A stretch of 64,000 nt of DNA from Gonatopus flavifemur. Taxonomy: Eukaryota > Arthropoda > Insecta > Hymenoptera > Dryinidae. Shown piece by piece: positions 25,400 through 36,510 of the stretch. The notes below the pieces were generated by a model. That model saw only the letters and a program-made list of their open reading frames with translations, was not told the origin of the DNA and ran no database searches. Location of the stretch: contig JAFFJZ010000003.1 of the NCBI GenBank assembly GCA_018340375.1, positions 4,402,001 through 4,466,000 of the forward strand, in the 5' to 3' direction. The position numbers were made by a program, and so were the translations under genes. Numbering within the stretch: the first letter of the stretch is position 1; each line of letters starts with the position of its first letter.

Positions 25400-25720
25400 A
25401 AGGATCGACGGTTGACGAAGAAATGGGGATCGAAGACGCCTTCTTCGTAGAAAGACAGGACGACAATACGAGGGAGAGTGCGTATATGTGTCGTGAAACT
25501 ACCAGCAGCCAAAGGTTTATAGTGGGAACGAGTAGAAGAAGGTGGAGGTGGGATAGAGAGAGCTTTACCCAAGGGAGCTTGCTCGGCTCTCCCCGTCGTC
25601 TCTACGGCGCGATCTATCGCCCCATTGACCGCCACTCCATTATCAGGATAGTAATGCTGTAACCCTCGGTATCCGTAACACCCCCTCTTCTCATCCTGGA
25701 CCCACCTATATACTTCAAAC
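25400..25720. promoter_or_regulatory. CpG-richer patch, possible promoter or first exon
   Basis: Base composition changes sharply to CpG-rich sequence (for example CCCCGTCGTCTCTACGGCGCG near 25600) followed by CCTATATAC near 25706. Both strands are open here (25423-25662 + and 25363-25635 -), but neither frame has a recognisable protein. A promoter with an untranslated exon is the simplest reading; evidence is compositional only. Confidence 0.3.
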
Positions 25721-27420
25721 CAAATACGACTATACTCGCCTTTGTTGGTTTATCGGAACTACCAGTCGAAGATTGGAAGGTTGACCTTTGGCTCTTCGAG
25801 ATCACGCAGTCACTTTTCAACATCTCTGACGTTGTATTTCCATACAATGTTTTGAAGAAAGAAAACAAAGCGAATTGATCGACAGATATTCTATCAATTC
25901 TCGTTTCACGTTGAATTGTGTTCAATCATTTTTCACATTATCGAGAATTCGATACGATCTTCTTTGCCATTCATTTCATTCAATTACAATGGAATATCGC
26001 AGTTATCTACAGGAACAATAACCCGAATACAAGCACTGAATTTCCTCCGCTTACTTGTTTTTAAAGATAATTACACGAAATTAAAAATATTCTACGGAAG
26101 GATGTACCCTAACAATATGTTACTGTGGCTGATTTCATGTATCATATTATTGATGTGTTATGTGTAAAGTGAAGTGGATTGAAAAGTGTAATATCACACA
26201 ATCCTCTCAGGGAACGATTTACAACCCTCTCAAATCCATCCATCACTCATCAAAGTATAGGAAATAATGGACGAGTTTTAATGGAAAAAATATTGAATGT
26301 GTCTGATCCATAATTCACTGTCTTCGACTGTCAATTATCTAACATTCTCCTGTTTGTATATATTTGCTTTCCACCGTCATTGTAACTTCACGCGATACTT
26401 CATTGATGCATCGAAACGTCCGGAAAAAATATCGAAAACGCAGGGTTTGGAACTCAGTTGTTTTTCATTTCCTCGGCATTTGTTTTCTATGCCTATTTTT
26501 CAAAATAAGCTGACATCCAGCACAAAAGCGAAATCCACGTTTCACTATGTTCTCTTGATTTTTTCAACAAAAATTCAGTGAGAATCTGAAAAGATATCAC
26601 TATGGAATCTATTCTTTATAACTGCAAACTCTATTTATTCACGAAGTGAAGAACAAATCTCTTCGGAAGAGAAGAAAAAGGAGAAGAGGAAGAAGAGAAA
26701 CCCAGCAGTTCTTGTAGCAGAAGGAAAATGATTCTCCATTTGCATTCAAGGAGAAAGTCCTTCTGCTGGTAATGTGGAACGATCTGTATTGGCAGCTACG
26801 TGAGAGACGTAACGTGCAATAGATACTGATAGATCTCCAAAGTATCACCCATATATTCCGAAACATATATTTTAAAAAATAATATATAACTTTGATATAA
26901 TGAAAATTTGGCTTTGAAATATCAAACAAAATCTCATATCTTTGTTTTCAGAAAATTCTGTAATGATGGTACATAGCCTAAGCGGATTTAATCCCATTAC
27001 ACGTATCTCGCAAAGTGTACCTTCGCTACTAAAACCAAAAGCGAACCTGTAATTAAATTGAGTATCCGCCCGGAAAGATGAGAAAACGTCATGAGGCCTT
27101 CCACTCTTCCAAATTCTCTGTCGCTTTGTGTGCTTTTTGATCAGAAAAGTTATCCATCCCTCTTCCACATTTTACACGCAGACTATCGTGATTAACAAGT
27201 TCAAAACACTGATGTTTCGAAAGAGAGGAGAAGAGAATATAATTTTCTAATGCTCAACGACCATTTAATCTCTGTGAATTGGAAACTTATTGAAATGAAG
27301 TTGATGAGAAGAATGAAACAATATTCAATTCGTCACGAAAATTACCAAAGGGGGTGATTTTTGTTTCAATAATTTCGCACATTTGGAAAGGACATTCAAA
27401 AATTGGATTTTGTGGGGAAC

Positions 27421-27481
27421 ATAGAGGAAAAAAAACGCTGCGACAGCGATCTATTTGCTGTCACAGCAGTTTTGTTAGCTA
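27421..27481. repeat. Left half of a split GCTGTNACAGC-family repeat
   Basis: AGAGGAAAAAAAACGCTGCG, CAGCGATC and TTGCTGTCACAGCAG match the family seen at 13.1 kb. The repeat resumes after 27728 (AAGACAGCGATTTG and later GCTGTGAAACAG to about 27800), having been split by the element at 27482-27727. Confidence 0.65.
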
Positions 27482-27727
27482 CACTGTAAAAAGAAACTTC
27501 GGGAAAATTCTAGTACCGTACTGGGAGCAATTAACCTGTACATTTGTGCTGAAAAATTACATTCAAATCATGAAAATTCCTGTGAACGTATCAGAAAATT
27601 CTTGTATTTGTACTGAAAAATTGAAGCGAAAAACATGAATTTTCATGTAAAATACGGAAAAATTCTGGTACCATAGGAATTTTTCAGTTCTTGGGTACCG
27701 GAAAATTCCAGTTTTTTTTTAACAGTG
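27482..27727. mobile_element. 246-bp MITE with TA target duplication
   Basis: The element begins CACTGTAAAAAGAAACT and ends with the inverted form of CACTGTTAAAAAAAACTGG. Internal GTACC..AAAATTC repeats also pair (left TTCTAGTACCGTA, right GGGTACCGGAAAATTCC). It is bounded by TA at 27480-27481 and 27728-27729, the signature of Tc1/mariner-type insertion. Removing it joins TTGTTAGC-TA-AGACAGCGA, which closely matches TTGTTAGCTATGACAGCGA at 13196-13214, an uninterrupted relative. It encodes nothing. Confidence 0.8.
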
Positions 27728-27800
27728 TAAGACAGCGATTTGTTTAGTATTACAGCGAAAAATATCCACTCCTCCAGCTCGTTCAGCAATCCAGTTGCTG

Positions 27801-29070
27801 TGAAACAGTGTACAGTGAAATGAGGTTAAGATGACACGAACGAAGAGATGATACATGCAGTAAAAATTCAATAAAAATGTACAATAACTCGCTGTCCATC
27901 GACTGCCCCATGCCCAGTAGTACAAAACGTTGGTTACTGATCACTTCATGAATAACTGTACAGCTTACTGTATATAAATTGTTGTGACATGCTTATTAGA
28001 ACGGCATTGAGAAGCATAGACAGGGGTTGATAAAATTCAGCGAATATGTAGATCTTTCATTGCAAACATCCTCCTTGAAAACATTCTGTATCCGGAACAT
28101 TTAATCATAGCTAGAAATTGAAATCTGTCGATATCGAATCGATATTCAGCGTATCACACTCGGATTGAAATTCAATAGAATCAATTGGTTCGATATCAAT
28201 TGGATATCATATTATTGACATTTGCCTTCTCACAGAATCTGTTTTGGACATTTCGACATCGAACAATGGAGCGAGATACCCTCAGCCATATCCACATACA
28301 GCAAAGTAGTGATTTGAAACAGAAAGAACTTTTTACAATTCACAAAACGTGATGATTAACAAAAGACCGTTTCAAAAATTTAATCAAACTTCATTCATAT
28401 AAGCTTTTATAATTTCCTTTCATCCTCTTCATTTTTGACCCCTGACAAATGAAATTTCAAAAATTCATCACAATCGTTGTTACATCGTAACACAACGAGG
28501 CGAAGCATAGGACACCACATGGAATTTTGTCGAAGGAAATATCTTTTCATTCCCCTTGCACAATTTATAAATATCAAGTTGGAATTTAAAATCGTGTAAA
28601 ACCTCTGGTACACAAAAACTGACCAAAAATGGATGAATACATTTGATGCACGTTATTCACCCATCCGACTTTATAATTAAACAATTTAAATCAGGAAAAG
28701 TTACACACCCGTAATCCTCTCATTTGTCATTCTGTATTATTTTATAAAGTTTCAACAGTGGTTGGAAAACGTTGTCAAGTGTTTCTATGATTCAGTATAA
28801 CGAATGTCAGAAATATATATTCAAATGTGTGAACTGTTGAAAACTTAATATTCGTTACACATGGATACCGTATTACAATTAGGGAATATATCAAATTCGC
28901 AAATCACAGAATGAAGCGAATGAAATGTGTTTCAAATACTGATAAGTCAACAGTTCGTTGTATTCGTCCCAACTTCTCCCAGTGTTGCATAATGTTATTA
29001 TTTTCAGAAGCTTCGGAATGAATTAATTAGCGATGAACTTGATCGTGAGTTGTAAATGAATTCACTGTAG
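27801..29070. other. Intergenic, nothing recognised
   Basis: AT-rich sequence with short frames only (the longest about 68 codons). No gene, repeat or signal that I can support. Confidence 0.4.
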
Positions 29071-29230
29071 GGTGAACGATTCATAAGAGAAGTAACTATT
29101 ATAAATTTCTGCTACATCAACATGATTCGATGGTTTTCATCAGAAGCTACTTCTATCGTGAAAACAAACAAATTATTATTTTAGGGTAATAGAAATTTTT
29201 GATAGTTACTTCTATTATGAGTCGTTCACC
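29071..29230. mobile_element. Foldback element, 29-bp arms
   Basis: The left arm 29071-29099 (GGTGAACGATTCATAA...) is the inverted copy of 29202-29230 at 27 of 29 positions. Similarity continues a few bases outward (CTGTAGG/CTGTGGG). The loop is about 100 bp. Confidence 0.7.
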
Positions 29231-29274
29231 TCCCACAGAATATTATATTTGAAATTCACAATATTCTAGCAGAC

Positions 29275-29364
29275 ATCTCAAGAATATTGTCAGAATGCCT
29301 CCAGAATGTTCAATGTAACTATCTTTGTGACATTCTGGAGACATTCTGACAATATTGCTGAGAT
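29275..29364. repeat. Hairpin with 35-bp arms and 20-bp loop
   Basis: The arm 29275-29309 is inverted at 29330-29364 at 32 of 35 positions (AATATTGTCAGAATG core). A transcript would form a near-perfect stem. It may be a MITE remnant; a microRNA-like precursor cannot be excluded from sequence. Confidence 0.65.
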
Positions 29365-29521
29365 CATCTCAGGGATATTGTATACAGGAGAAAATCTCAT
29401 AATTACGTGTATCAACAATGGTACAAAATACTGCTTTTGGTTAACAATAATTCTCTTCGGAGTGAATTCTTCTGCAAATGTTGAATAGAATATGATTTGG
29501 GTGTCGATTATTAGGAAAGTT

Positions 29522-29595
29522 CTCTCAGGGAGGATCGAACCCCAGTTCTCCGAGTCATAGACAAAGCCTCTTCAATTCCTGATAAATTCATTTTC
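29522..29595 (-). repeat. tRNA-derived fragment
   Basis: On the minus strand GGGGTTCGATCCTCC is a strong polymerase III B box/T arm, preceded by an anticodon-arm-like CTTTGTCTATGACTCGGAG. The A box region is degraded and no acceptor stem pairs, so I call a tRNA-derived repeat or pseudogene rather than a tRNA. Confidence 0.5.
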
Positions 29596-29899
29596 GTGGG
29601 ATATAAACCGATCAATTCAGAATCCTCTGAAAGTGAAATTGAATAGGTCGTAGGAGAGAGGTTTCTTTCGCCCTCGAATTGTAAATTTTACTAAGTACCG
29701 GGTCTGATGAATAAAAATTGCTACTGAAATATTGTCAGAATATTTCATTTGCGACGAACATGAGATATCCCTCATCATAGATTTCCAGAACATTGCAGAA
29801 TATCATATGTGCAATATTCCAATTGCAAGATTCTCAGAATATTTGTAATGAAATATTCTATCCGCAATATGAATAGAATGTTTCGAGTGAGAGATTTGT

Positions 29900-30290
29900 G
29901 ATATTCAGGGAATAATACTGATACATTTTGTGTACATTGTGTACATTATAGTAAAAAGTGACGAAATTCTGTTATTTATTGATAGAAAGTATAGTCATTC
30001 TAATAACGAAACATAAAACACAGCATTTTGCTGAAGTTTGAAAGTGTAATCAAATAGCGCAATACGTGACTGTAAAAAACTCAAAATCTTCCAAGTAGAT
30101 GCTTTGAACGATGTGTTCAATTCCAGCAGATGAATAACAATGATTTATTTTATAAATTCGAATCTTCGTTTCGTTTCTATAAACGATTCAAACTTCCACA
30201 ACAAATACTCAGCCTCACAATTTGATTTTGTCCTTACTTTACTGTAAAATGTAGTCATTTTTTAGGTAACTTTTAACCCTGCGTGTAAGA
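29900..30290. mobile_element. MITE copy related to the 40.55-kb element
   Basis: The right part (about 30205-30290: ACTTTACTGTAA...CTGCGTGTAA) matches 40845-40902 in the same direction. The left part (29948-29985: ATTGATAGAAAGTATA) matches the inverted 40646-40680. Exact ends are uncertain. No coding sequence. Confidence 0.5.
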
Positions 30291-33200
30291 GATAAATCAA
30301 TGACAGCATCTTAGATTTACAAAAATTTCATCTAAACTTGTTTTCTCTTTCAATATTTCTAGCCCAATGAACAATACATGCAATGAAGAGTTCCTTTGAT
30401 TATATCACGTTTAGAGACTAGGAGCTAAATCAATATCACGAGTTCCTTACTGCGTATCACATTATCATTATAGGCATAGGTTATCTACACAAATCAGACT
30501 ATTTACTTGGAAACTGATATGCGGGTTTGAATCCATTTCCATCCTAATTGCTTTGTTCCACATCACTCCTGCCCTCTTTTATAGCATTCTTACCTTTCAT
30601 TCGTACACATATGAACTGAGTTTCTTCAATTCTATCAGAATAGGGATCACTTTGTATCATAATATTCCTACAAATGAAATATTTAGGAATGAAACCACCC
30701 CTTTGATATTTCATGCTGTTTCTAGACAACAAATAAATGACACGAAAATGGAGGAATTCGATAAATACTTCCTTTCCTTTGTTGATTAAATCCTGTGATT
30801 GATCGTGAGATTAAATAGGTACAAGGGATTCCTTACGGCATTGCTTATCTCAACAGATGACTGGAATGCCAGAATCTCCCGACTATCAGATTTTTTGTTG
30901 CCATCTCTTCAATCGATGATACACGATGACGATATTCTCAAGGATTACATTTCATAATTTTGGCTAAACGGAACTAATTAAAATCCAAATTCCAGTTAAT
31001 CTGAAAATCTTGGCCCTCAATGATAGTGAGTTTGGATACAAAACAATTACACTAGAAAATCTTAGCTCAAGGAACAATGTTAATTCAACTCTACCCGCAA
31101 CTGTAATCCTGAAACCCTTATTTTCTTCGGCAACTTCAATTCTTATCGTAATCCTCATTCCTCTCGGTTGCAGTTTTCCTCTTTCTCTCTCGTCCTTTGC
31201 GAGAGAATAAAGTGCAATACGGATTGAAATATTGATCGTATTTTCCCTGTAATCCATTACCGTGAAACCGAACATTAAGAGAAATCTCTTTCTCCTTCAG
31301 CGTTTGTCTTTCTTCCTTAACGCACACGTTTCATCATCCGTCGGAAATTCTCAAGTCAGTTGCCATCAACCTTGATTACGCATTATAACCATCTTGGTGA
31401 GTGACTTCGATGTGTTTTAGCTCGGTATTACACTGCGGTGGTAGTGATGGTCCGACTGTGTCAGCCAAATCCATTGTATCGAGACACGATGCGTATTTGC
31501 GGCGCCTGCTGCATTGTGTGGTCTAATACGCTTCTGGCTGTGTTTATACGTGTATCGAGGCGAATGTACCGTCAGAGGAAATTGAATCTTCACTTGAGTT
31601 GAAATTCATCTGAGAAACTCTTTTGCCTCCTTGTTCTTCGTTTACGTGTTATAATGGCGAGACGTCAGTGAGAATTAATGAACACATCGTTTATCAATAA
31701 ATATCATTATACATATAATTATTTGTTTCTAGTAATATCATTAATTATCATCGAAAATATGGCCAACGATTTGTTGATGAGATTCCATGAATTCGCTTTT
31801 CGATGAGATATTCAAATTATTTGAGAATACACAAATTTCTTTTGAATTTCTAAACAATTTTTGTGACTTCCAAAAAATGTTCATCAAGTAACAAAAATTG
31901 TTTGTTTGTGAATTTACTAAAAACATGTTTGGTAGTTTTATTTTTAGTGGATTACAATTACAAATGGAAATAAACCACGAAGTCATCTGAGAGAGAATTA
32001 TGAAAACAACTCATCCAGAATAATTCGATATCCATGCATCAAGAATGAAATGAAAATTTGATTTTTCAAGTAATGTTTTCAATTGAAAAATGTCATCCCT
32101 CGCAATATTATCATGCCACTTAATCTACGTTGTGACAGAAGCGTCAACCGATGACACGTGCGTGTGAAAACGACCGAACGTGAACGACGTGTGTTCTTCC
32201 AAGCTCGACTGCTTGCCGTTATCATTTTACATGCGAGAGCGCGCTCGAAGGGAACACCTTGTGACATGGAGAGCACGCGGAAGCATTTTTCCAAGGTCTT
32301 ACGTTTCGAGAAGTTTCCCATCTGTATTTGTCTCGCTATAAATCGTCCGGATGCTACCGCAGATGTATTTTGACCGCGTTTGGGTTTCCTTTGAGTAATA
32401 TCTTACCGAAGCGACACACGGATGCACAAAAGAATCAATCGCGAGCCAACGAATAAATAAGCGCAGAGCATATTTCTTCGATCGACGGTACTTCGTTGTC
32501 ATATTCCTTCCTCTTAATATTTCTCGGAACATATTCTCGGAATTATCCTCCCGGATGATCGATTGAAGATTCTTTCTCCGAATCGTGTTTATAGATTCAT
32601 TTTTCAATGCAAACTGCTGCTTTCTCTGTATAATCGACATCGATTGTTGTCTATTCGTTCCATCGAATGCAGTTTTATTCAACGTTTGACGAAGGATGGA
32701 TGATTATGATGAGACTACAGGAAAGCAGATTCATTCTCGATGCCCAACTCGTTCATCCCCAAGCAACTCCCGTGTAAATAACAATACAAGATTCCATTCC
32801 GAAAGAATGAATCCAAATCGAATTCGAATACCAGCGGAGGTATTGTGAGAAAGAGAAGAAAAATCGTGGACTATTATTCAAGTACCTGTCGCACCTGAAA
32901 ATGAACATAGAAGCGGAAGACGAATGGATGAGAGACGACCAACCTGCGTCGCAATATCCTTTGGATTTTCCTGATCGTTGCGGGAACTGATCGTCACGCG
33001 TATCACGTATACGAGGAAATCTCAACAGATAAACTGTACAGCGCGTATATATACTCTCCTCTTCCACGTTCCAGAATAATCCAGATGGGAATAGTTACAC
33101 CTTCGTCCTCCGTACGGAGTCCGACTGTTCAACTCTTAGGGTGCGTCAGGGTGAGAGGAGAAGGAGCGATGAGTGACTATGTCAGCAGATTCTCCGCGTA

Positions 33201-36200
33201 CCACTACGTCACGTCTATAGCTCCGGTAAATGCATTACGATTTACCCCCCGAAAACTTCAACTCTGCATACGAACTATTAAGTCAACGTTTACTTTTCTT
33301 CACACTGATATTCAAATTTCTTCATGTTAAGAAGCTTTCATTTTGTGATGCGAGTCAATCCTCCTCGGTCTTGGGTGTATTCGCGCAATCATATACATCA
33401 AAACTTGGAGTAAAGTACATACCAAGACTTACCTTGATGCTGATTCATAATTATATATAATTCTCCCTCTTGTCGGCTTCTCTCTCTCTCTCTCTCCCTC
33501 CAGTTCCTCTCTATGAAATTGAACAAGACAGAGAGAGATTCGTGTACAGGATATCAGTAGTAAGGGAATGTAATTCAATCATTCACTTCGGTGAACTATT
33601 GAAGTGAATGCTTAATTCAAATGTGAAAGATTTCAGTGAAGGAAGAAGAGTTGAAATTCCAAACATTGTGAATGTTTAAAACAATTGATGATGTTTCCTT
33701 TCGAATACAAGGTGAAATGATTTGACAATCTAACTGACAATTTGGAGAAAATAAGAATTTCCAAACGTGAAACCTTGATTTCAGTAGCCTCATTGGCAAT
33801 TCCAAACATTCATGCTTGTGATATTCTTCGTTGGAACTCTGTAGTTAATATTTCTTTTCGAAATACTACAATATTTTGTGAATACCTCATGTTATATTGC
33901 AAAACATACGAATAATTTTGATAATAGATAATGTCAGAGGAATTGACAGTCTATGAATCAATTTGAAAATACATACATCAACGTCCATGGAGAGTACTCC
34001 GCAAAATGAACCGATTCGTTGTCAATTTATCGAAGCTCGAATGAAGCAGTCTTTTGAATTTAGGATCCGAAGCAATTTGATAACATGTAATTTGTAGCGT
34101 TAACATCCATGCGTGTGGAAAGCGTGATTAAATCACGTCCAATCGTACAGTCTCCCTAGAGAGGGACGTACAATCCGCGTTTTTCAATTGCTATCACCGT
34201 GACATTCTATATCGCATAAAAACACACAATGCGAGATCATATTATTCGCATCGAGGGAATAATGTAATTCCACGATTCGGGTTGTGGTAACCGGAGTAAT
34301 AATTAACTCTGTTTAACATGACGAGAATGGCGTTGATGTGATTCGATGGATTAATGGAAATCAACGAGGAGAGCGAAGAGTCTATTATCATCTTGATTAT
34401 TTCGTAACAAAAAATTCTGATGATCACAGAGTTCTCAGTTCAGAAAATTCCAGATTCTTATCCATCTATTTTACTGCGCGGGTAGAAATGATTTCATGGC
34501 AGTCCCTAAGTTCTATTCGAAGTGAAGATCATGTGGAGACCTGATGAAGCTTCTCCAGGTTTCATCGGACTCTGGAGAGCCTGACCATGATATACGAGTG
34601 GAAAGTCAAAACAGAAGAGCTGGGATACACTTTTACAAGTTCATAAAACTTCTGTGCACGAAGCAAAAGTACGCACCCGCCTGGTGCTCAGCAGTAGAAC
34701 TTGACGGTTTAGGGTGAACCCGTTCTGATAAATCTCGTCACAAAACTAGAAACTCGATATACGAGAATTTTGTCGATTTCCACCATTTTATTCAAATGCC
34801 ACAACCAAATTTACGTGATTTTGTTTTGTTTCCACGGTTATTATAAACAGATTCCAAGTCGCCACTGCAATTACAAGTCCTGGACCATGTAAGAATGGTT
34901 TCTGTGACTTCAGCACAGAAGTTGCCGATGTATTCATGAAGAACTCTCTATAAATGCTTACAATTCGAAAAGTATTCATTATGGACAGATCCTACAACGT
35001 CATATTGTCTGGGATCGGTATCATTCTGAAGTTGGAACAATAATCAATCAATTAGTAACGATGATTAATTTACTTGATCATAACCAATAATTTACTGATG
35101 TTCAACAATCGCGAAAATTGTGTTCAATATACATCGAGATATTTCATAATTATGAACGAAATGTTCCAATGAATATGAAATAAACTGCACGTTGAAAAGA
35201 ACAAATTCATCGAATCGTAAAATTTTCATGAATTTCGAAATGAATTTCATACTCAAATGATGAATATTCAAATAAAAGCAAAACAAACGAAAGAAAATGT
35301 TGATATTTTGAACGGAACAAATCAATTCAAAGACTGAGAAAATATTTTCTCTGTACATACAATCATGGAAAAGCATTTCATTGAAACCTGGATTGGATTA
35401 CTTTGCATTAAAAATCGATCAAAATTAACCAATTCCAGAAAAACTCACAAGAATTCAACAATATTTTATGAAGATGAGAAAGACGTCCTTTCAAGTGTGT
35501 ATGAAATCATGTATGGTTACTGGACCTCTTCTTCCAGAGAGTTGAAGGGGAATGTAGCTTCCAAATGAATTGTTTATTTTAAAATTGTTCAAAATTTTGC
35601 AGTGAAATGCAAAGAAATTTCTCTTATCAGAGCTGTCTTAGTTATCATCAACTACTGAAACAGAACGCTCTTCACAACTTCTCAAAGATAAGTACATCTT
35701 TCTTCAACTTTTTCACTTCATCATTGACCAAAAAAAGATTATTTTTATGACACATTATTATCTTGTTGTAAACATAAGCAACATGTACTATATTTCTCCT
35801 TTTCACTCGTACAAACGTACAAGATACATAGATGAATCATTTCTAGCAGGATGATAATTATACATGAAAAATAAGCATTCGAAATAGTTTGTGATGGGAA
35901 ATTCAAATTATTTCTCGTTCCCACAAATTCCCCCAGTTTCATCAACGTGCACTAAATAACTCATCCCGGAAATTCCTCAGAAGTAATAACTAACGAGAGC
36001 GAGTATTTTGTAGAGTTTGATAAGTTCTGAAGTTTCTTCATCTCTTTTATGATTAAGGTTTTATTCATAAAAAGCTATGAAAATACGAATTCGAGTATTT
36101 CATATTAAAAGAAGTCGGATTCAGAAAATCAGATTTCACAATAGGAATTGAAAATTACTGTAGATATTTTTTGTGGTAGTTTATAATTCTTCAAGAATTT

Positions 36201-36255
36201 TTGTGCATTGAATTGAACGGCATGGATTTCATTGAATCAATCTGATTATGATTTT
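30291..36255. other. Intergenic, no convincing gene
   Basis: No recognisable protein. A CpG-richer patch lies at about 32090-32400 (GCGAGAGCGCGCTCGAAG near 32233) and a TATATATA at 33046-33053 is followed by CpG-rich sequence to about 33220; either could be a promoter. A TC run lies at 33479-33496. Frames of 103-127 codons at 30964-31275 (-), 32299-32682 (-) and 32753-33067 (-) have no domain and are taken as chance. Confidence 0.4.
33046..33053. promoter_or_regulatory. Candidate TATA box
   Basis: TATATATA sits within CpG-richer sequence (GCGCG immediately before it). No gene can be attached to it on either strand, so direction is unknown. Confidence 0.25.
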
Positions 36256-36510
36256 CCTAGTAGAAATTTTGGACATGCCTAATTTTCCATCAGGTCCTCA
36301 TCAGGTTTCATTAGGGGGCTCGATTTTATGGAAATCTTATCCAAACCCTATTGTACCCCTGCGTTACAATCGTATTTGAATCCTATTAGGGAAATCAAAT
36401 GAGTCCCTTGTAAAGGCCTCGTAAGATTTTCCTTACTCACGGTTTACGGATTCTAACCTGAACAGGACCTTATTGAAAATCGGGAATACCTGATCAAATT
36501 TCTAGTAGGG
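36256..36510. mobile_element. MITE-like element, about 45-bp inverted arms
   Basis: CCTAGTAGAAATTTTGGACA at 36256 pairs with the inverted CCCTACTAGAAATTTGATCA at 36510, and the arms continue to AGGTCCT on both sides (36298 and 36464). The interior, about 165 bp, is non-coding. Confidence 0.7.

Larger units (their letters stand above)
20596..27420. other. Intergenic with scattered repeats
   Basis: No supported gene. It holds another GCTGT/ACAGC repeat patch (about 23475-23610), a tRNA-derived fragment (24078-24150) and a CpG-richer patch (25400-25720), listed separately or in the findings. Confidence 0.4.
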
